A stretch of 64,000 bases of DNA from Niabella agricola. Its GTDB lineage: Bacteria > Bacteroidota > Bacteroidia > Chitinophagales > Chitinophagaceae. The translations under genes were made by a program, and so were the position numbers. The stretch spans positions 2,356,001-2,420,000 of the forward strand of contig NZ_JAJHIZ010000003.1 in NCBI RefSeq assembly GCF_021538615.1, written 5' to 3'. Positions within the stretch are counted from its first letter, which is position 1. Each line of letters starts with the position of its first letter. The notes under the pieces are model-generated. The model saw nothing but the letters and a program-made list of their open reading frames with translations. It did no database searches and was not told where the DNA came from. Below are positions 52,561 to 62,877 of this stretch, one piece after another.

Positions 52561-55500
52561 CTACGGCTGCGCTAGCAGATGCTCGGGAACCGCTGTGACT
52601 TTTACCGGTCCCAGCAAACCGGAAACCCGTAATAGTTTTTCCGATCCCTCTTTCTCAAATTTCACTACGTTGGTACGGGTTCTTCGTTTCCCTTCGGGTA
52701 ATTTACTGTCGCCGATCAGCCGGTTTGCCCAAAGGTTTACGACTGCGATACGAATATCGTTGCGGCCCTCTTTTACCAGTGTGGTAATGTCGGCGCGGTA
52801 GGGGAAGCACCACCGGGCTTCCAGCGATTTCCCGTTTATAGTAATCGTAGCAAGATCCTGAACATTACCAAGATCCAGAAACAGCCGGTTGGATTTTAAT
52901 GCAGTTGCAGGCAAATCAACAGTTGTGATATAGGATCCCTTACCGGAGTAGAATTTTGCATCGGGGTCTTCCAGTTCGGTCCAGGATTTTAATGTATCCA
53001 GCATCATTGGTTTCGCAGGTCCCCAGGCGGGGTCAAACTGCAACGTCCAGGATTTGGTGATCTCATACTCCATAATGTTTTTTTGAGGACGCAGCGTCGT
53101 TGTTTTTCCGTTGGACCAGGTAAAGGTATAGGCGCCCGCTTCATAAAAATTTGCAAGGACCTGGCCATTGTCCCGGCGGATCTCTACCGGCGGTTGTTCT
53201 TTTGCCTTCCTTGCATTAGCAGGAAAAATGGTTTGCCCGTTTAGTGTGATGCCGGTAATATGCACATCTGGCAGATCCGGTTTCTTAAATACAATAAATT
53301 TGGATCCTCCCGGCTCAAAATGAAGCGGTATGATGATGCGATCCTTTTCCTGCCGGTATATCACGATATCCGTCACTGCTCCTGTTAAAGGATCCCATAA
53401 CTGTGGTATTTTACCGGTAACCCGGAAGCTGGCCTCGATCTGTTCATACCGGTCGGGCTCTTCCGGCAGATAACGGTATTCAAAATCATTGAACCTCCGG
53501 TGTTCAAATCGGTTCGATAAAAAATATATATCGGCATTTTCCAGGCGACGATGGATATAATCGAAAGAAGCCTGCGGATCCACCGCCGTAAAGCTGAAGT
53601 CAGGATCTATATTCATAGACGCCAGCACTTCGTTGATATCTCTTCCCCAAATCACCTTACCCTTTCCATATCGATGCTCGGTTACCGACCGGCCATCGAT
53701 ATTTCCCCATAAACGGCCGGCGATGCGTACCAGCTCCTGGTCGCTCTGCGGGTACTGCGTTAAACCGGTAGCCGCCCTGGGACGGGGCGCATACACCGTA
53801 ATACCCTCTTTTACGAGCTGTTCCACTTTTTTTAACACGTCCAGACTGATGGATTGCTCCGGCGGCAGCACCAACAACCGGTATTGCATCCCATCCGGCA
53901 ATTGTATGTTGCCGTTCCTGGCCGAAAGCCGCTTCAGCACTACGTCACGGGAGCACTTATCCCAATCGTATCCAAACCGGAGCTGCGGAAATTCGTCTTT
54001 CAAAAAAACAAAATTGGGCACATCATCCCCATAGTAGTACAATACATCCGCCACAAAGAGACCTTGCTGTAAGAGATAGCTGGCACGGTTCAGATAATTA
54101 ACAAAGGCCCCCGCCTCCTGCCACCAGGTAACATTGGGGTTCATATGGGTTCCGGCAAAATATTCATTACCCGGCAGACCATATTCCTTTGGCGAAGAGG
54201 TAAAGGTATGCCATACGATGCGGTTCACACCGGAGCAGAAGATCCGGTCGATATTACTTTTGAGATCCTTGGGTGCCCGTTCCCACTGCGGCCCGATGCT
54301 GGTAGGACCTTCGGCAGCTACAAAGCGTTTGCCATTGGTATGCGCCACGCAGGCACTTTGTTTTACAATCAGCCGTGCAGCATCTGAAACCCGGTGCGTA
54401 TTCGACATGGCCCAAAACTCACCCTGCGGAAAATCGTTGATGGCCATTACCTGCAGCGCATCGATGGGGGCGGAATGCGGGCCGCCGGATTCCGGATGCA
54501 TGCCCATGCCGTTCGCATGCGCCGTGTTATAAAATAAACGATAGTGATTGTCCAGGATACAATCGCCCACAGTTTTCCGGAAATCGTATAAAAACCGGTT
54601 GGTCAGCTCCTGGTCTTCCACCAGGTATCCTGCCAGCACCGGCATAAACCGCCGGATATCATATCCCCTGCGCTTGCGGAACTCGGCCGGAAAATCCTGC
54701 GTCCAGTTGATCACGCCCATTTCCCAGCTATCCGTTTGCAGGTAGCGTACGCTGTTGCCTGCCGACTTTGCGGTTTGGATCAGCGGCGTAATCACAGAAC
54801 GGTTGAACAAATTGAAGGCCGCCGGGCTCATATGATCCAGCGATAGCCCGTTCCAGCCGTCGCTGGTGGTGGAAGTTACCACCCCGGTATTGGTCCAGCC
54901 ATAACGGATGATGATCCATTCGCCCGGAGGAGCATTCCAGTTCAGACGCTTTCCATCAAAACGGCTGGTAAGATCAATAATCGTATGTTGTTGCAAAGGC
55001 GTTGTTCCGGAAACGGTATCAAAACCTGTGCGAAACTTATACAGCGGGTAAATACCGGCACCGCCCATGGAGCGGTTAAAACTTTTGAGCGACCAGTCGG
55101 AGATCGCCGAATCCTTTAAAAGAACCGTTCCGGAAGGTTTGCGCACCGCCTGGATCAGTACATCCTGGTACATTAATTTCACAGGCGGTTGCGGCAGCGC
55201 CAGCGAAAGCTTTCTGCCCCCGCTGATGAGCGTGTCTGCAGCAACTAACTTTTTGAGCGCATATTCCGGCGTCACAAAGGGCCCGCCGGGGTTCCAGCCG
55301 CTTTGAATGTTCACGCTCAGTTCAATTCCGAGCCGGTCTGCTTCTTTTACGGCATGCTTATATAGTTCCATCCATTGCGGACTCATGAAAACGGGACCGG
55401 CCGCAGTTTTCCGTGCTTCATTATAGCTGGAACTGCCGGCGTCCACCAGCGAAGCTCCGCCATATCCCTTTTTCTTCATTTCCTCCAGGTCCCTGGTGAT

Positions 55501-55701
55501 GGATTCTTTGGTGGCCATACTGTTAAGCCACCACCAGTAACAGCGTAGTTTTGACGCTGGAGGCGGTGTAACAAACTCTTTCCTGATCTGATCAACCGAT
55601 CCGTTTTTGCTGGTGTGCAAATCATAACCACCCGGCTGTCCGCTAAGAAACTGCGTTCCGGCAATCAAACAAATACTTAGAAAAACGATGCTGCGTATCA
55701 T
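52561..55701 (-). CDS. GH106-like alpha-L-rhamnosidase
   Basis: 1046 residues with a signal peptide (about 1-22), so periplasmic or surface-exposed. Opening catalytic-domain segment LRCYWWWLNSMATKESITRDLEEM and DAGSSSYNEA, later DSWEMGVINWTQDFPAEFRKRRGYD, VAAEGPTSIGPQWERAP and PDVHITGI/galactose-binding-like domains toward the C terminus, all in line with GH106 as known from Bacteroidota rhamnogalacturonan loci. The acid/base and nucleophile were not assigned. Fourth gene of susC-susD-GH106 under the ECF/FecR unit; the substrate is probably a rhamnose-containing polysaccharide or glycoside (inference). Confidence 0.88.
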   Translation of the reverse strand: MIRSIVFLSICLIAGTQFLSGQPGGYDLHTSKNGSVDQIRKEFVTPPPASKLRCYWWWLNSMATKESITRDLEEMKKKGYGGASLVDAGSSSYNEARKTAAGPVFMSPQWMELYKHAVKEADRLGIELSVNIQSGWNPGGPFVTPEYALKKLVAADTLISGGRKLSLALPQPPVKLMYQDVLIQAVRKPSGTVLLKDSAISDWSLKSFNRSMGGAGIYPLYKFRTGFDTVSGTTPLQQHTIIDLTSRFDGKRLNWNAPPGEWIIIRYGWTNTGVVTSTTSDGWNGLSLDHMSPAAFNLFNRSVITPLIQTAKSAGNSVRYLQTDSWEMGVINWTQDFPAEFRKRRGYDIRRFMPVLAGYLVEDQELTNRFLYDFRKTVGDCILDNHYRLFYNTAHANGMGMHPESGGPHSAPIDALQVMAINDFPQGEFWAMSNTHRVSDAARLIVKQSACVAHTNGKRFVAAEGPTSIGPQWERAPKDLKSNIDRIFCSGVNRIVWHTFTSSPKEYGLPGNEYFAGTHMNPNVTWWQEAGAFVNYLNRASYLLQQGLFVADVLYYYGDDVPNFVFLKDEFPQLRFGYDWDKCSRDVVLKRLSARNGNIQLPDGMQYRLLVLPPEQSISLDVLKKVEQLVKEGITVYAPRPRAATGLTQYPQSDQELVRIAGRLWGNIDGRSVTEHRYGKGKVIWGRDINEVLASMNIDPDFSFTAVDPQASFDYIHRRLENADIYFLSNRFEHRRFNDFEYRYLPEEPDRYEQIEASFRVTGKIPQLWDPLTGAVTDIVIYRQEKDRIIIPLHFEPGGSKFIVFKKPDLPDVHITGITLNGQTIFPANARKAKEQPPVEIRRDNGQVLANFYEAGAYTFTWSNGKTTTLRPQKNIMEYEITKSWTLQFDPAWGPAKPMMLDTLKSWTELEDPDAKFYSGKGSYITTVDLPATALKSNRLFLDLGNVQDLATITINGKSLEARWCFPYRADITTLVKEGRNDIRIAVVNLWANRLIGDSKLPEGKRRTRTNVVKFEKEGSEKLLRVSGLLGPVKVTAVPEHLLAQP

Positions 55702-55735
55702 TTGCTAAAGATATTTTATAGAATGGTACTAATGT

Positions 55736-57526
55736 TTATTTATTTATCCAATCAGGGTTCTGTGCAATGACCGCATCTTTATTGGTTTCAATTACTTTTT
55801 GCGGAATGGGCCAAAGGTTAAAATTAAAGGTCAGCGTTGCCTGCGCTTCCGGCCAGTACGCATATTTTTTGATCCGGTCTACAGCAATGGTCTTGCCCAT
55901 TCTCAATAAGGTGTTCCACCGGCACTCTTCATAGATCAGTTCCCGCGCCCGTTCGTCCAGTATTAAATTGAAGTTGTCGTCCATATCTGCCGCCGTGACT
56001 TTATAGCTGCACTGCGCCCGGTTCCGGAGCAGGTTAATATCACCGGCAGCGCCGGCTTTATCCCCGGCCCGCTGTTTGGCCTCAGCCCGCAGCAGGATGG
56101 TTTCCGGTAGCCGGATAATGTACTCATCCCGAAAGAGGTTACTCATGTTTTCACCATCGGCAATGCCCGTATACTTATCAGTCGCAATCTTACAGGAAAT
56201 GGGATAGCAAAGGCTCCGGTTATTGATATTAGTGGTATTATCGGCACTGCCGTTGTATAGTACCGTCCATGGAACATCTTTCCTGTAATAGGAGGATGCA
56301 ACCACATTACTTTTAAACCGGCGACGGAAAGCCGCATCGCTGTTGCGCATATCATCATTCCATTTGGAGCTGAATATTTCTTCCCTTGTATAAAATGTGG
56401 GCATCATTTGTGAAATGCCGCGACCGCCAACGTCTTCGTTGGTTCCGGTTAAATTTCCGGAGGATCCGTCTCTGAATACAGGCCCGTAAGTTCGCGAATA
56501 GGGCAGCTTCGATTCTCCGTCTGCCGTACGGTAAGCCGCGTAATCGACCTGGGCTGCCCAGATGCACTCTTTATTGCCGTCCTGGTAATTAACATTTCCG
56601 TCCTGGAAGAGATCCCAAAAAACATTGGTTGCCTGCTGAATAGTGTCTATAATATTGGCTGCACCGGAAACGCCGCCTTTGTACACCGGAATACTGATGG
56701 TTACTTCGCCCGCCCGTTTGCCAAACCTGCTTTGCATCAGGGAATAAACCCCTCCGTCTATTACATCATTACCGTACTGGATGGATTTGTCGTAGGCCGT
56801 TTTGGCTTCTGCCGTTTTTGATGTGGCGTCCAGTTCAATGCCCTTTGCCAGGTAAAGCTCACAGAGATTGTGCTGGGCCGCACCTTTTACCACGCGGCCT
56901 CCTGCCACCGTTGTAATGGGCAGATCATTTAATATGGCTTCCATTTCCGCGATGGCAAAATCGTAGGTTTCAAGCCTAGTAGAACGGGTGAAATCATATT
57001 TGGGCACTGTTGAGATCTCCGTAACAATCGGCACTCCACCAAATGTTTCGCCCAGGTTCCGGTATGCAAAGGCCCGGAAAAAGCGTGCCTGCGCCAGGGC
57101 ATATTTTTTTTCATCATCCGTATTCCACTTCACCTGCGGCAGGTTGGCTGCATAAATAGCCAGATTGGCTTTGCTGATCAGATCGTACCAAAAACTATAT
57201 ATATTATAAAAATTGGCATTGTCCGGGTTGATGTTCGCATAGTTATTAAAGGTACTGCCTCTCCGGATACTGGGCACATCAAATTCGTCTGTTCCGTTGC
57301 CCTTAAAAATAAACATCCAGGCCTGTTCATTGGGATTGGTCCAGGCCTCCCGGATATTTGAGTAAATGCCAATCAGCACCTGGTCTACCTGTGCTGAAGT
57401 TGAAAAGGCATTATCCACCGTATAGAAGGTTTCCGGTTTTTCCCGGAGAAAATCCTTATCCGACTTACAGGCATGCCATAAAAAACAAATCATTAATCCT
57501 GTTAAAATATGTATGAACCGTTTCAT
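55736..57526 (-). CDS. SusD/RagB-family nutrient-binding lipoprotein
   Basis: 596 residues. Lipobox ending at C20 (LWHAC). Family landmarks: PETFYTVDNAFSTSAQVDQVL, LAQARFFRAFAYRNLGETFGG, and C-terminal LILDERARELIYEECRWNTLLRM with WPIPQKVIETNKDAVIAQNPDW. Caps the SusC-type transporter ending 20 nt upstream and binds its glycan at the cell surface. GH106 context suggests a rhamnose-bearing ligand. Confidence 0.95.
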   Translation of the reverse strand: MKRFIHILTGLMICFLWHACKSDKDFLREKPETFYTVDNAFSTSAQVDQVLIGIYSNIREAWTNPNEQAWMFIFKGNGTDEFDVPSIRRGSTFNNYANINPDNANFYNIYSFWYDLISKANLAIYAANLPQVKWNTDDEKKYALAQARFFRAFAYRNLGETFGGVPIVTEISTVPKYDFTRSTRLETYDFAIAEMEAILNDLPITTVAGGRVVKGAAQHNLCELYLAKGIELDATSKTAEAKTAYDKSIQYGNDVIDGGVYSLMQSRFGKRAGEVTISIPVYKGGVSGAANIIDTIQQATNVFWDLFQDGNVNYQDGNKECIWAAQVDYAAYRTADGESKLPYSRTYGPVFRDGSSGNLTGTNEDVGGRGISQMMPTFYTREEIFSSKWNDDMRNSDAAFRRRFKSNVVASSYYRKDVPWTVLYNGSADNTTNINNRSLCYPISCKIATDKYTGIADGENMSNLFRDEYIIRLPETILLRAEAKQRAGDKAGAAGDINLLRNRAQCSYKVTAADMDDNFNLILDERARELIYEECRWNTLLRMGKTIAVDRIKKYAYWPEAQATLTFNFNLWPIPQKVIETNKDAVIAQNPDWINK

Positions 57527-57546
57527 GGTAATCAGTTTAAATGAAT

Positions 57547-60500
57547 TTAAAATCTTGCAAAGAAGCCAAAAGAATAGGTTGCGGGCACCGGAATAACATT
57601 ATCCCTTACGGTGTTCCCCAGTTCCGGATCTCCTCCATCCCAGCGGGTGAAGGTTACCATATTTTTTCCTGAGAGGAATAACCGCAAATTAGACAAATGC
57701 AGGCGTTGCATCCAGGGCTGGCGAAAGGTGTATGAAAGTACTACATCCTGCAGCCGGACAAAACTTCTTGACTGTAGTCCCAAAAATCTTGAATCGGCGG
57801 AATAGGTGGCTGATGGATAAACGTTGCTGACATTTTCCGGTGTCCAGTAAGGAACATATATGGAGTTATCATTAAACCGGTTCGACCTTGACAGATAAGC
57901 CCCCGTATTGCGATTGAGATAAAAACCGTTTCCTCCGAAGATACCGGAAACCTGGGCATACAATTCGAAGTTCCTGTAAGATACCGTATTGCTCATGCTC
58001 ATCCTGAAGTTTTCTTTGGTATACCCCAGAATCTTCCGGTCGTTCACCGATATGCCCGGCACACCGTCGATATCATTGTATTTTGGATCGCCGGCTGCAG
58101 CACCGTTCAGGGCGATATAGTCTTTGTCGGCCACCTGAACAATCCCGATTTGCTCGTATCCATAAATGGCCCCAAGCGATTTTCCGATAAACAGGCCGTT
58201 GGCGATATCATCATCTTCTTTTCCGTCTCCGTTCCGGTCGGTACCATAAAGACGTACCAACTTATTCCGGTTGATCCAGTAGTTTAACGTTGTAGACCAG
58301 TTAAAGTCGCTTCGTTGGATATTTACAGTTGTTACTGAAAGTTCCAGTCCTTTATTGGCCACTTCGCCCATGGAAGCATTAATGGATTTAAAGCCGGTCA
58401 TGATGGGAATTTCCCGAACGAACAGCTGATCCGTAGTTTTGGATGTATACAGGTTCAGGTCAAAAAGAATTCTTCTTTGCAACAGCGCTGCTTCAATACC
58501 CAGGTTCCAGGCAGCGGTGGTTTCCCAACCCAGGTCATTATTACCCAATGTTGATTGCGCCAGTCCATACAGGATATTGCTACCGGTATTGGAAAATTCA
58601 TACCGGTATCCTCCGGAAAGACCGTTAACCACCTTGGCCAGTGTTCCATACGGACTGATCCCCTGGTTCCCGTTTTGCCCCCAGGAAAGTTTCAATTTAA
58701 GATCATTGAGCAGGGAAATATTTTTCATGAATTCCTCACCCGAAATACGCCAGGCAAGGCCTACGGCACCAAAATCGCCCCATTTGGTATTCGACCCAAA
58801 AACCGATGCCCCGTCTCTTCTGAAAGAGGCGTTCAGCATATATTTATTGGCGTACTCATAGTTCAGGCGGGCAAGGTAGCCAATGTTTGCCCGCTGGGTT
58901 ACGTTCAGGGTATTTTGCTGCACCGTTGCTTTAGACAGCCCCCATATGCCCAATAAAGAATTGCCATTTGCAGCGAAATCGGAGCCAATAATGTTGGCAC
59001 TGTCATTTCTTGTAAAGTCCCTCGTGGCCACCGCCGTTAAATCAATGGAATGTTGACCAAACCGGTTCTTATAATTCAGGATATTATCTATCACATAGTT
59101 GAAGTTCGTCGTATGCTGCAGGTTGCCGTTGGCTTTAGAAAGCAGTGCATTTAAGGCTGTGGTGCTGTATCGTTGTATGCCTTCACCCTCTGCTATATAA
59201 TAATTTTCATAATAAAAAGCGCCGGATTCATTTTTATCCAGGTTTGCAGCATAGTTCAACCGGTAGCTCAGCCCTTTTACCCAGGGTACCGAAACCACGG
59301 CGTAGGTATTTAGCCGGAAATTATGCCTCCGGTCCAGGTTGTCGATGGTACCATCCTGTACGCCCCATAACGGGTTTATTGCCGATTGGGTATATGGATA
59401 TTTTTCCAGGTGGTGCTGATCATCGCGGTACATAACACCATAAGGCGACATCTGTTCTGCAGACAGTACATTTGCAGATACTCCTGAATAATCCAATACA
59501 TTATATGCGCCGTCCAGGCCCAGTTCCAGCCATTTGGTAACCTTCGCATTTACTTTACTTAAAACGGATATGCGGTCGTACCGGTCGCCGATCACAATAC
59601 CTTTATTATTGTTGTAGGAGGACGACAAGTAATAATTTACGTTTTCGGAAGCACCAGAAACGGCTGCCTGGTAGTTTTCAAACGTACCGGTTCGGGTAAT
59701 AGCGTCCAGCCAGTTGGTTTCCCTGCCGTTGTTGTAATTATCCAATTCCCCGGTCTTCATCCAGTTGGTAGACCCCGGCGTGTAATTGTTTCGTGCGTTT
59801 ACAGATTCGATCCATTGTGCACCATTCATCATAACCGGCCTGTTTTGCCAGTACTGTACACCATAGGAAGCATTCAGGTTAATAGAAGGTTTACCCCTTT
59901 TGCCTTTTTTGGTGGTGATCGCAATTACCCCGTTAGCTGATCTCGATCCATACACAGAGGCTGAAACCGCATCCTTCAGCACATCTACAGAGGCAATATC
60001 ATTGGGGTTAATATCATTGAGGCTGCCCAGGAAAATAACCCCGTCCAGCACGATCAGCGGGTTGGTATCTCCGTTTATGGAATTCTGTCCTCTTATAAGC
60101 ATGGATGGCTGACCGCCCGCAGCATTTGCCACGCCTATGTTTAAACCGGAAACATTCCCTTTCAATACATCCAGTGGGCTTGAATTGGGCAGCATGCCCA
60201 CCGGCCCGTCTTCTACTTTTATGGAGGTTACCGCACCTGTAAAATCTTTACGTTTTGCCGTGCCGTAGCCGATTACCACCACCTCATCCAGCTGCGCGGT
60301 TTCTGCAGACAAGGTTATGGTTACGGCCGCCTGGTTACCCACCGGTATTTCCTGCGTTTTGAACCCGATATTTGAGATGATTAATACGTCATTCCGGCCG
60401 CTTACACCAATGGTGAATGCACCTTTTGAGTCGGTGGCAGTTCCTTTCCCCGAATTCCGGACCGTAACAGTGGCTCCGGCAACAGGGTTGCCGGCATCGG

Positions 60501-60915
60501 ACTGTACCATCCCCGAAAGCATTCTCACCGCCGTTGCCGGCGCTACATCCCGCTCTTTTCCCTTTTCGGGAACCGATTGTTTTTCGGGTGAAATTTCACC
60601 GAGCCGCTCTTTTGGCACAATGGTATAATAATTCTTTTTTACATACAGAAACACCAGGTTATTGGGATATAATATGCCCTTCAATACTTCCTCTACCGGT
60701 TTTGATCTTACCTGATCGAGGGCATAAGTAGTGGTTTTACCTTTTAACAGGTCCGGATCGTACACGAACTGTGTACCGTAGATTTTTTTAACCTGGGTTA
60801 AAGCTTCCTCAATGGAAACCTTTTTGCCTCCAAGCTGCGCCATTACAGCCGGGCAGTAGTACATACACCCCAGCAGGCACAGGGATGCAATCAGTAACAA
60901 GCGTTTTTTTAACAT
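57547..60915 (-). CDS. SusC/RagA transporter with N-terminal STN signalling domain
   Basis: 1122 residues. Signal peptide (about 1-26), STN domain (about 33-105; SIEEALTQVKKIYGTQFVYDPDLL), CarboxypepD_reg-like domain (about 133-210; GMVQSDAGNPVAGATVTVRN), TonB plug (VVVIGYGTAKRKDFTGAV; MLIRGQNSINGDTNPLIVLDGV) and a barrel ending in FFARF. The STN domain is what distinguishes signalling transporters: on ligand binding it contacts the periplasmic part of FecR, which here is encoded 25 nt upstream, and thereby frees the sigma factor. The layout therefore predicts that this transporter also controls its own operon. Confidence 0.96.
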   Translation of the reverse strand: MLKKRLLLIASLCLLGCMYYCPAVMAQLGGKKVSIEEALTQVKKIYGTQFVYDPDLLKGKTTTYALDQVRSKPVEEVLKGILYPNNLVFLYVKKNYYTIVPKERLGEISPEKQSVPEKGKERDVAPATAVRMLSGMVQSDAGNPVAGATVTVRNSGKGTATDSKGAFTIGVSGRNDVLIISNIGFKTQEIPVGNQAAVTITLSAETAQLDEVVVIGYGTAKRKDFTGAVTSIKVEDGPVGMLPNSSPLDVLKGNVSGLNIGVANAAGGQPSMLIRGQNSINGDTNPLIVLDGVIFLGSLNDINPNDIASVDVLKDAVSASVYGSRSANGVIAITTKKGKRGKPSINLNASYGVQYWQNRPVMMNGAQWIESVNARNNYTPGSTNWMKTGELDNYNNGRETNWLDAITRTGTFENYQAAVSGASENVNYYLSSSYNNNKGIVIGDRYDRISVLSKVNAKVTKWLELGLDGAYNVLDYSGVSANVLSAEQMSPYGVMYRDDQHHLEKYPYTQSAINPLWGVQDGTIDNLDRRHNFRLNTYAVVSVPWVKGLSYRLNYAANLDKNESGAFYYENYYIAEGEGIQRYSTTALNALLSKANGNLQHTTNFNYVIDNILNYKNRFGQHSIDLTAVATRDFTRNDSANIIGSDFAANGNSLLGIWGLSKATVQQNTLNVTQRANIGYLARLNYEYANKYMLNASFRRDGASVFGSNTKWGDFGAVGLAWRISGEEFMKNISLLNDLKLKLSWGQNGNQGISPYGTLAKVVNGLSGGYRYEFSNTGSNILYGLAQSTLGNNDLGWETTAAWNLGIEAALLQRRILFDLNLYTSKTTDQLFVREIPIMTGFKSINASMGEVANKGLELSVTTVNIQRSDFNWSTTLNYWINRNKLVRLYGTDRNGDGKEDDDIANGLFIGKSLGAIYGYEQIGIVQVADKDYIALNGAAAGDPKYNDIDGVPGISVNDRKILGYTKENFRMSMSNTVSYRNFELYAQVSGIFGGNGFYLNRNTGAYLSRSNRFNDNSIYVPYWTPENVSNVYPSATYSADSRFLGLQSRSFVRLQDVVLSYTFRQPWMQRLHLSNLRLFLSGKNMVTFTRWDGGDPELGNTVRDNVIPVPATYSFGFFARF

Positions 60916-60940
60916 ATGGACATTTATTATAAGTGAAAAA

Positions 60941-61987
60941 CTATTTGAAGTTTACTCTTATGCGATCACCCTCGTTAGTGAATGATATATTTAAAGCAGT
61001 TGACATCACAAAAAGCGCGTCATCCAGTGAATCGATTAATATGGGGCCATTCAGTTTTTTCCCGGCCAGTTCCGGGTCTTCCAGTATAAATGTTTTGCCG
61101 TACGTATCTTCCAGGTATTTAAAAATCTCCGACAGCGTGGGATCGGAAAGTACCAGCTTTTTTTCCTTCCAGGAAGAGGCATTCATTGCATGTTCGATAT
61201 TTGAAGTACGATGGATCACATTTGCTGAATCGACCAGCAATATATCGCCGGGCTTCATCAGTATCGGTTGCACTCCGGTTTTTGAAAGGAGCACCCGGAT
61301 CGCACCTTTTTGCAACGAGATCTCTGTACGCCCTCTCCTTTCGCGAATATCAAATGAAGTTCCCAATACCTCCACAGTCGTATTGTTTGTATGCACAATA
61401 AACCGCTCGTAATTTTCTATTTTATGATCGTTGTCCAGGTGCTTTACATCAAAAAAAGCCTCCCCATTTAACCATAGTTCTCTTGGCGCATTTTTGTCCC
61501 ATTTTTTTTCATACTTAATGGTGGAGTTGGCATTCAACACCACTACAGAACTGTCTGGCAAAACCAGGCGGGAAATTTTTCCATAGTCGGTGTTTACCGT
61601 ATACCGCCCCGGTGCTTTTAGCCGCCAGAAAATCAAAGCCCCTATCAGCAGCAGTGGAATCAGCACCGCAGCAGCGCTCCAGCGCCGGGCCGTTATCCAT
61701 AATGTGCGCGGGCCTGCCGGTTGTTGCTGCAATCCGTCAATCGTAGCCAATGCCTGGTTCAAAGACGCTTCTACCTTTAAAGGATCCGGGCTGCTGGTCT
61801 TAAAATCAATACTTCGTAAGATCCTGCCCGCTAATTCGATCTCCTTTCTTTTACCAGGGTTGGCCTGCAGCCACTGCTCCCAAAAAGCATTTTTTTCCTC
61901 ATCAGGCTTTTGTATCCAATCCTGGAAATACGCATCACATAGAAAATCCTTAAGCACATATTGCCTGTATTTACCCGCTTTTTTCAT
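60941..61987 (-). CDS. FecR-family anti-sigma regulator
   Basis: 348 residues. Cytoplasmic N-terminal part (sigma-binding, about 1-95; FWEQWLQANPGKRKEIELAG), one transmembrane helix (about 103-122; SAAAVLIPLLLIGALIFW), then a periplasmic FecR domain (about 130-240; LPDSSVVVLNANSTIKYEKKW, ELWLNGEAFFDVKH, VEVLGTSFDIRERRGRTEI) and a C-terminal STN-like region (about 280-348; LSEIFKYLEDTYGKTFIL). Regulates the ECF sigma factor encoded just upstream in response to the STN-SusC transporter. Confidence 0.96.
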   Translation of the reverse strand: MKKAGKYRQYVLKDFLCDAYFQDWIQKPDEEKNAFWEQWLQANPGKRKEIELAGRILRSIDFKTSSPDPLKVEASLNQALATIDGLQQQPAGPRTLWITARRWSAAAVLIPLLLIGALIFWRLKAPGRYTVNTDYGKISRLVLPDSSVVVLNANSTIKYEKKWDKNAPRELWLNGEAFFDVKHLDNDHKIENYERFIVHTNNTTVEVLGTSFDIRERRGRTEISLQKGAIRVLLSKTGVQPILMKPGDILLVDSANVIHRTSNIEHAMNASSWKEKKLVLSDPTLSEIFKYLEDTYGKTFILEDPELAGKKLNGPILIDSLDDALFVMSTALNISFTNEGDRIRVNFK

Positions 61988-62034
61988 ACCTCAATTGTAG
62001 AATGAGTAAGGAACACAAAAAATTACCCCATCTG

Positions 62035-62601
62035 TCAGCAAAAATTTTCCTTCAATAAGAAAAAAATGTAAACGAGGGGAACAGCAACCTTATCCCGTAG
62101 CGTTAGAAGGCTTCTTGCCATAAGTTTGTAGGTAGCCTTTACTGAAATACCCAGGATCGCCGCGGTTTCTTCATAAGAAAAGCCTTCATAAAAGCGCAGG
62201 AACAAGGCTTCCCGCTGCCTGGGCGAGAGAGTCTGGATGGCCGCCAGTAGTTTTTCCCGTAGGGCCGCATCCGTTTCTTTTTTAATCATCACGAAGTCTG
62301 CCGGAAATTCTGGATCAAATTCCGCACCGTCCATGGTTTTGGTTTTTGCAAGCGACGCCATCCGCTTGCTCAATGCTCTCCTGAAAAGCACATAGTAATA
62401 CCCATCAGGATTTTTAATCGACCGGAGCCCCTCCCGGTTTGCCCACAACAATAACAAAACTTCCTGGATCACATCTTCTACCAGTCCGCTGTCTTCCACC
62501 AATTTTACACCATAGTTATAAAATCGTTTATACAGCTTCCTGTACGCGTTCGAATAAGCGTCTTTATCTCCAACTTCAATACCTGTCCAGGAAATTTCCA
62601 A
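62035..62601 (-). CDS. ECF-type RNA polymerase sigma factor
   Basis: 188 residues. Sigma-2 region (about 15-85; LYKRFYNYGVKLVEDSGLVEDVIQEVLLLLW) and sigma-4 region (about 115-172; LSPRQREALFLRFYEGFSYEETAAILGISVKATYKLMARSL). Bacteroidota sigma-70 group typical of FecR-coupled systems. The tail VPLVYIFFLLKENFC is hydrophobic. The only usable start codon is TTG at 62601, just after an in-frame stop codon upstream. First gene of sigma-fecR-susC-susD-GH106. Confidence 0.95.
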   Translation of the reverse strand: MEISWTGIEVGDKDAYSNAYRKLYKRFYNYGVKLVEDSGLVEDVIQEVLLLLWANREGLRSIKNPDGYYYVLFRRALSKRMASLAKTKTMDGAEFDPEFPADFVMIKKETDAALREKLLAAIQTLSPRQREALFLRFYEGFSYEETAAILGISVKATYKLMARSLLTLRDKVAVPLVYIFFLLKENFC

Positions 62602-62631
62602 CCGTTTAAAATATTAACTCTGACTATAAAC

Positions 62632-62657
62632 GAAGGAAATTATGGAAAATTTCCTTC
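62632..62657. promoter_or_regulatory. Palindrome in the leader of the sigma factor gene
   Basis: Perfect 9-bp arms GAAGGAAAT/ATTTCCTTC (62632-62640, 62649-62657), 8-nt centre, 31 bp upstream of the TTG start. The arm GGAAAT/ATTTCC recurs at the start codon itself (TTGGAAATTTCC). It could be a regulator site or a leader hairpin. Confidence 0.55.
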
Positions 62658-62744
62658 AAAATCCAAATGGCAATCGCTCCCAATTTTTCAAAAGCAATCA
62701 TTCGGTTTTAAACCTGCTATCCATATAACCCGCATTGTTTATCT

Positions 62745-62752
62745 CAAAAATA
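62745..62752 (-). promoter_or_regulatory. Possible -7 box of the sigma/fecR/susC locus
   Basis: TATTTTTG on the minus strand fits TAnnTTTG, but the TTG partner is not at the usual distance (GGTTC is found instead). It would give a leader of ~135 nt containing the palindrome at 62632. Confidence 0.35.
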
Positions 62753-62877
62753 GATGATCGTCTGGTTTGAACCATCCTGCAGTGTCATGTAGATAACTTT
62801 ATCATGAGCATCGGTATTCTTTTGCGCGCAGGATTTTGATCAACGGGGTGCAAAGATCTGCTCCCCGGAGCTCCTGT

